Assembly: GCF_003611695.1 (NCBI RefSeq) | Contig: NZ_RAWE01000100.1 | Location: 1-32,872 of the forward strand | Length of the DNA: 32,872 nucleotides | Reading direction: 5' to 3' | From: Corallococcus carmarthensis | GTDB lineage: Bacteria > Myxococcota > Myxococcia > Myxococcales > Myxococcaceae | Shown here: positions 31,281-32,872 of the stretch, piece by piece | Layout of the letters: every line of letters starts with the position of its first letter | How positions within the stretch are numbered: position 1 is the first letter of the stretch | The notes under the pieces: generated by a model | Databases searched by the model: none | What the model saw: only the letters and a program-made list of their open reading frames with translations | Told to the model about the DNA's origin: nothing | Program-made: the position numbers and the translations under genes

Positions 31281-31829
31281 CTAGCCGGTGGTCTTCTCCA
31301 CCTGCATGAAGTCGAGCTCCACGGGGGTCGCACGGCCGAAGATGCTGACGAGCACGCGCACGCGGCCCTTCTCCGGGTTGACCTCTTCCACGGTGCCGTT
31401 GAAGTTGGCGAACGGGCCGTCAATGACGCGCACCGTGTCGCTGGTCTCGAACTGGACCTTGGGCTTGGCCTTGTGGGCGCCCTCGGTGACCTGCGCGGTG
31501 AGGCGCTCGACCTCGCGGTCCGACATGGGCCGCGGCTGCTCGTTCTGACCGACGCCCGGGAACCCCGTCACCTTGGAGGTGTTCTTCACCAGGTGGACGG
31601 TGATGTCGTTGAGCTCCATCTGGACGAAGATGTAGCCCGGGAAGAGCTTGCGGCGGGTGGTCTTCTTCTCGCCGTTCACCATCTCCACGACCTGCTCCAT
31701 GGGGATGAGGATCTCACCAATCAGATCCTGGTCCTGCAGGCCCTTGAGGCGCACCTGCTCTTCCAGGTTCTTCTTCGCCTGGTTCTCGTAGTTCGAGTAG
31801 GTCTGGACCGTGAACCATTTCTTCGCCAT
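31281..31829 (-). CDS. nusG: Transcription termination/antitermination factor NusG
   Basis: 182 residues from ATG 31829. NGN domain about 1-110 (KKWFTVQTYSNYENQAKKNLEEQV, FPGYIFVQM) binds the RNA polymerase clamp; KOW domain about 128-180 (SDTVRVIDGPFANFNGTVEEVNPEKG) binds Rho or S10. The start overlaps the secE stop by one base as TAATG, showing tight coupling. The longer upstream open frame is out of step with secE and is not used. Confidence 0.98.
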   Translation of the reverse strand: MAKKWFTVQTYSNYENQAKKNLEEQVRLKGLQDQDLIGEILIPMEQVVEMVNGEKKTTRRKLFPGYIFVQMELNDITVHLVKNTSKVTGFPGVGQNEQPRPMSDREVERLTAQVTEGAHKAKPKVQFETSDTVRVIDGPFANFNGTVEEVNPEKGRVRVLVSIFGRATPVELDFMQVEKTTG

Positions 31830-32272
31830 TACAGCTTCCCCCACAGGGCAGGCAGCCACTCCACCATCAAGTTGTAGGCGACGGTGTCGATGCAGAAGAG
31901 CAGAACGGCCGCCACCAGCGAGGCGACGACCACGGCCATGGTCGACGCGCGGGTCTCCGACCAGGAAGGCCAGGTGACCTTCATCAGTTCGGACGCCACG
32001 TCGATGGAGAGGGCGTGCGTGCGAGGATTGAAGTAGGCCGCCAGCACCAGGGCCAGGGCGGACACGTAGCCCACCAGCGTCGACACGCGCCAGCCGAGCC
32101 CTTCGAAGAGCTCCACGTCGCTCCATCCGAACCGGCTCCAGAGCAACCCGAAGACGTGCTCCAGGAAGAGGGCCAGGACGATGCCGGCGACGAGATAGAA
32201 GATGACCACGAGCCGCTTGGGGTCGATGCCCGAGCGGTTAGCCTGCTGGCTGGCCTCAGATGCCGTCGCCAT
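31829..32272 (-). CDS. secE: Preprotein translocase subunit SecE
   Basis: 147 residues with three predicted membrane helices (about 20-45, 62-81 and 110-138), like the E. coli form and unlike the one-helix SecE of most bacteria. The conserved core is the amphipathic SELMKVTWPSWSETRASTMAVV before the last helix, which clamps SecY. The gene comes directly after the tRNA-Trp/hairpin region and shares a base with nusG. There is little room for a separate promoter. Confidence 0.95.
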   Translation of the reverse strand: MATASEASQQANRSGIDPKRLVVIFYLVAGIVLALFLEHVFGLLWSRFGWSDVELFEGLGWRVSTLVGYVSALALVLAAYFNPRTHALSIDVASELMKVTWPSWSETRASTMAVVVASLVAAVLLFCIDTVAYNLMVEWLPALWGKL

Positions 32273-32314
32273 GGTGCCTCACGAGGGACTGCGGAAGCGG
32301 GACTGCGAAAAGGC

Positions 32315-32350
32315 AGGGACCCCCGGCACCGCTCGGTACCGGGGGTCCCT
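32315..32350 (-). terminator. Terminator-like hairpin between tRNA-Trp and secE
   Basis: AGGGACCCCCGG (32350-32339) pairs perfectly with CCGGGGGTCCCT (32326-32315), with three further pairs inside the loop, followed by GCCTTTTCGC. It ends only 42 bases before secE, so transcription of secE must either read through it or start within a very short distance. It could also mark the 3' processing end of the tRNA transcript. Confidence 0.65.
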
Positions 32351-32360
32351 GTACTGAAGC

Positions 32361-32436
32361 TGGCAGGCCAGGAGGGATTCGAACCCCCAACACGCGGATT
32401 TGGAGACCGCTGCTCTACCGTTGGAGCTACTGGCCT
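32361..32436 (-). tRNA. tRNA-Trp (anticodon CCA)
   Basis: 76 bases including an encoded 3' CCA (32361-32363). Acceptor AGGCCAG/CTGGCCT with discriminator G, D-arm AGCTCCAACGGTAGAGC, anticodon loop CTCCAAA (anticodon at 32403-32401) and T-arm GGGGGTTCGAATCCC. The last anticodon-stem pair is T-T. Position between rpmG and secE is common in bacteria. Confidence 0.97.
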
Positions 32437-32458
32437 AAACCTTCATGGAACGGACGAC

Positions 32459-32623
32459 CTAGACCTTGCCTTCCTTGTGGTCCGTGTGCTTGCGGCAGCG
32501 AGGACAAAACTTGCTCAGTTCGAGCTTGTCCTGGCTCTTCCGCTTGTTCTTCGTGGTCGTGTAGTTCCGCTCTTTGCACGTGGTGCATTCGAGCGAGATG
32601 ATGGAACGGTTACCCTTAGGCAT
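32459..32623 (-). CDS. rpmG: 50S ribosomal protein L33
   Basis: 54 residues: [21 protein letters not shown], then [33 protein letters not shown]. Two CxxC pairs (C13-x2-C16 and C40-x2-C43) give a zinc-binding, Cys-containing L33. Small and basic, at the usual 50-55 residues. Lies between tuf and tRNA-Trp, all same strand. Only a weak ribosome site (GGTGA) precedes the ATG. Confidence 0.96.
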   Translation of the reverse strand: MPKGNRSIISLECTTCKERNYTTTKNKRKSQDKLELSKFCPRCRKHTDHKEGKV

Positions 32624-32647
32624 GGTTCATTTCACCAGATGCGAGAA

Positions 32648-32673
32648 GGGAAGGCTACAAAAGCAGCCCTCCC
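32648..32673 (-). repeat. Hairpin between tuf and rpmG
   Basis: Minus strand GGGAGGGCTGC-TTTT-GTAGCCTTCCC, 11 pairs including two G-U, 24 bases before rpmG. Likely an RNA processing or partial-termination structure after tuf. Rest of the 94-base gap is unremarkable. Confidence 0.4.
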
Positions 32674-32717
32674 CTCCGCAACTCAGTGCCCGTGAAAGCC
32701 GGTCGGCGGGAAGCCGA

Positions 32718-32872
<155 letters not shown>

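Noticed and set aside
32015-32695. Plus-strand frame across secE, tRNA-Trp and rpmG
   Set aside because: It runs through a tRNA gene and antisense to certain genes; not coding.

Overview
The window is high-GC DNA in which every gene lies on the minus strand, so genes read from the right edge to the left. The organism is almost certainly a myxobacterium of the Myxococcus/Corallococcus type. The evidence is a 252-residue six-TPR lipoprotein matching the social-motility protein Tgl, a Ser/Thr kinase with a membrane anchor and PEGA-like tail, two phasin-like proteins, an FHA protein and large cell-surface lipoproteins. The genus cannot be fixed from the sequence alone.

Right part (32.87 to 19.85 kb) is the translation/transcription block: 3' end of tuf, rpmG (L33), tRNA-Trp(CCA), secE, nusG, rplK, rplA, rplJ, rplL, rpoB, rpoC. 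Strong hairpins sit between tRNA-Trp and secE, between rplA and rplJ (with a long L10-type leader), and between rplL and rpoB. They probably set the relative output of the proteins.

At 18,972-19,852 an 881-bp IS5-family element (IS427-like: 15-bp perfect terminal repeats, TA target duplication, transposase in two frames joined by a -1 shift) has landed inside the TAG stop codon of rpoC. The TA of the stop is the duplicated target and the first G of the element restores the stop, so RpoC is unchanged. The element now separates rpoC from what looks like its original terminator (18,899-18,933). An inverted repeat at the transposase start may control translation of read-through mRNA from rpoBC.

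Middle part (18.8 to 8.2 kb): two phasin-like genes, a membrane-anchored lytic transglycosylase, a secreted protein of unknown function, an unknown protein, tgl, a short RodZ-like HTH membrane protein, recO, a PfkB sugar kinase, two adjacent translationally coupled nucleotidyltransferases of the RlaP/COG3541 type, and the membrane-anchored Ser/Thr kinase. Spacings are short, and the genes from 16,959 leftwards to at least recO look co-transcribed.

Left part (8.2 to 0 kb): glyQ-glyS with a candidate promoter, two lipoproteins in one operon (the first probably expressed from a nearly leaderless mRNA), an FHA protein with an N-terminal ribbon-helix-helix-like segment, and the start of a prepilin peptidase cut by the window edge.

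I saw no CRISPR array, rRNA, prophage or obvious defence island. The most unusual items are the IS element inside the rpoC stop codon and the pair of RlaP-like nucleotidyltransferases without an adjacent RNA ligase.
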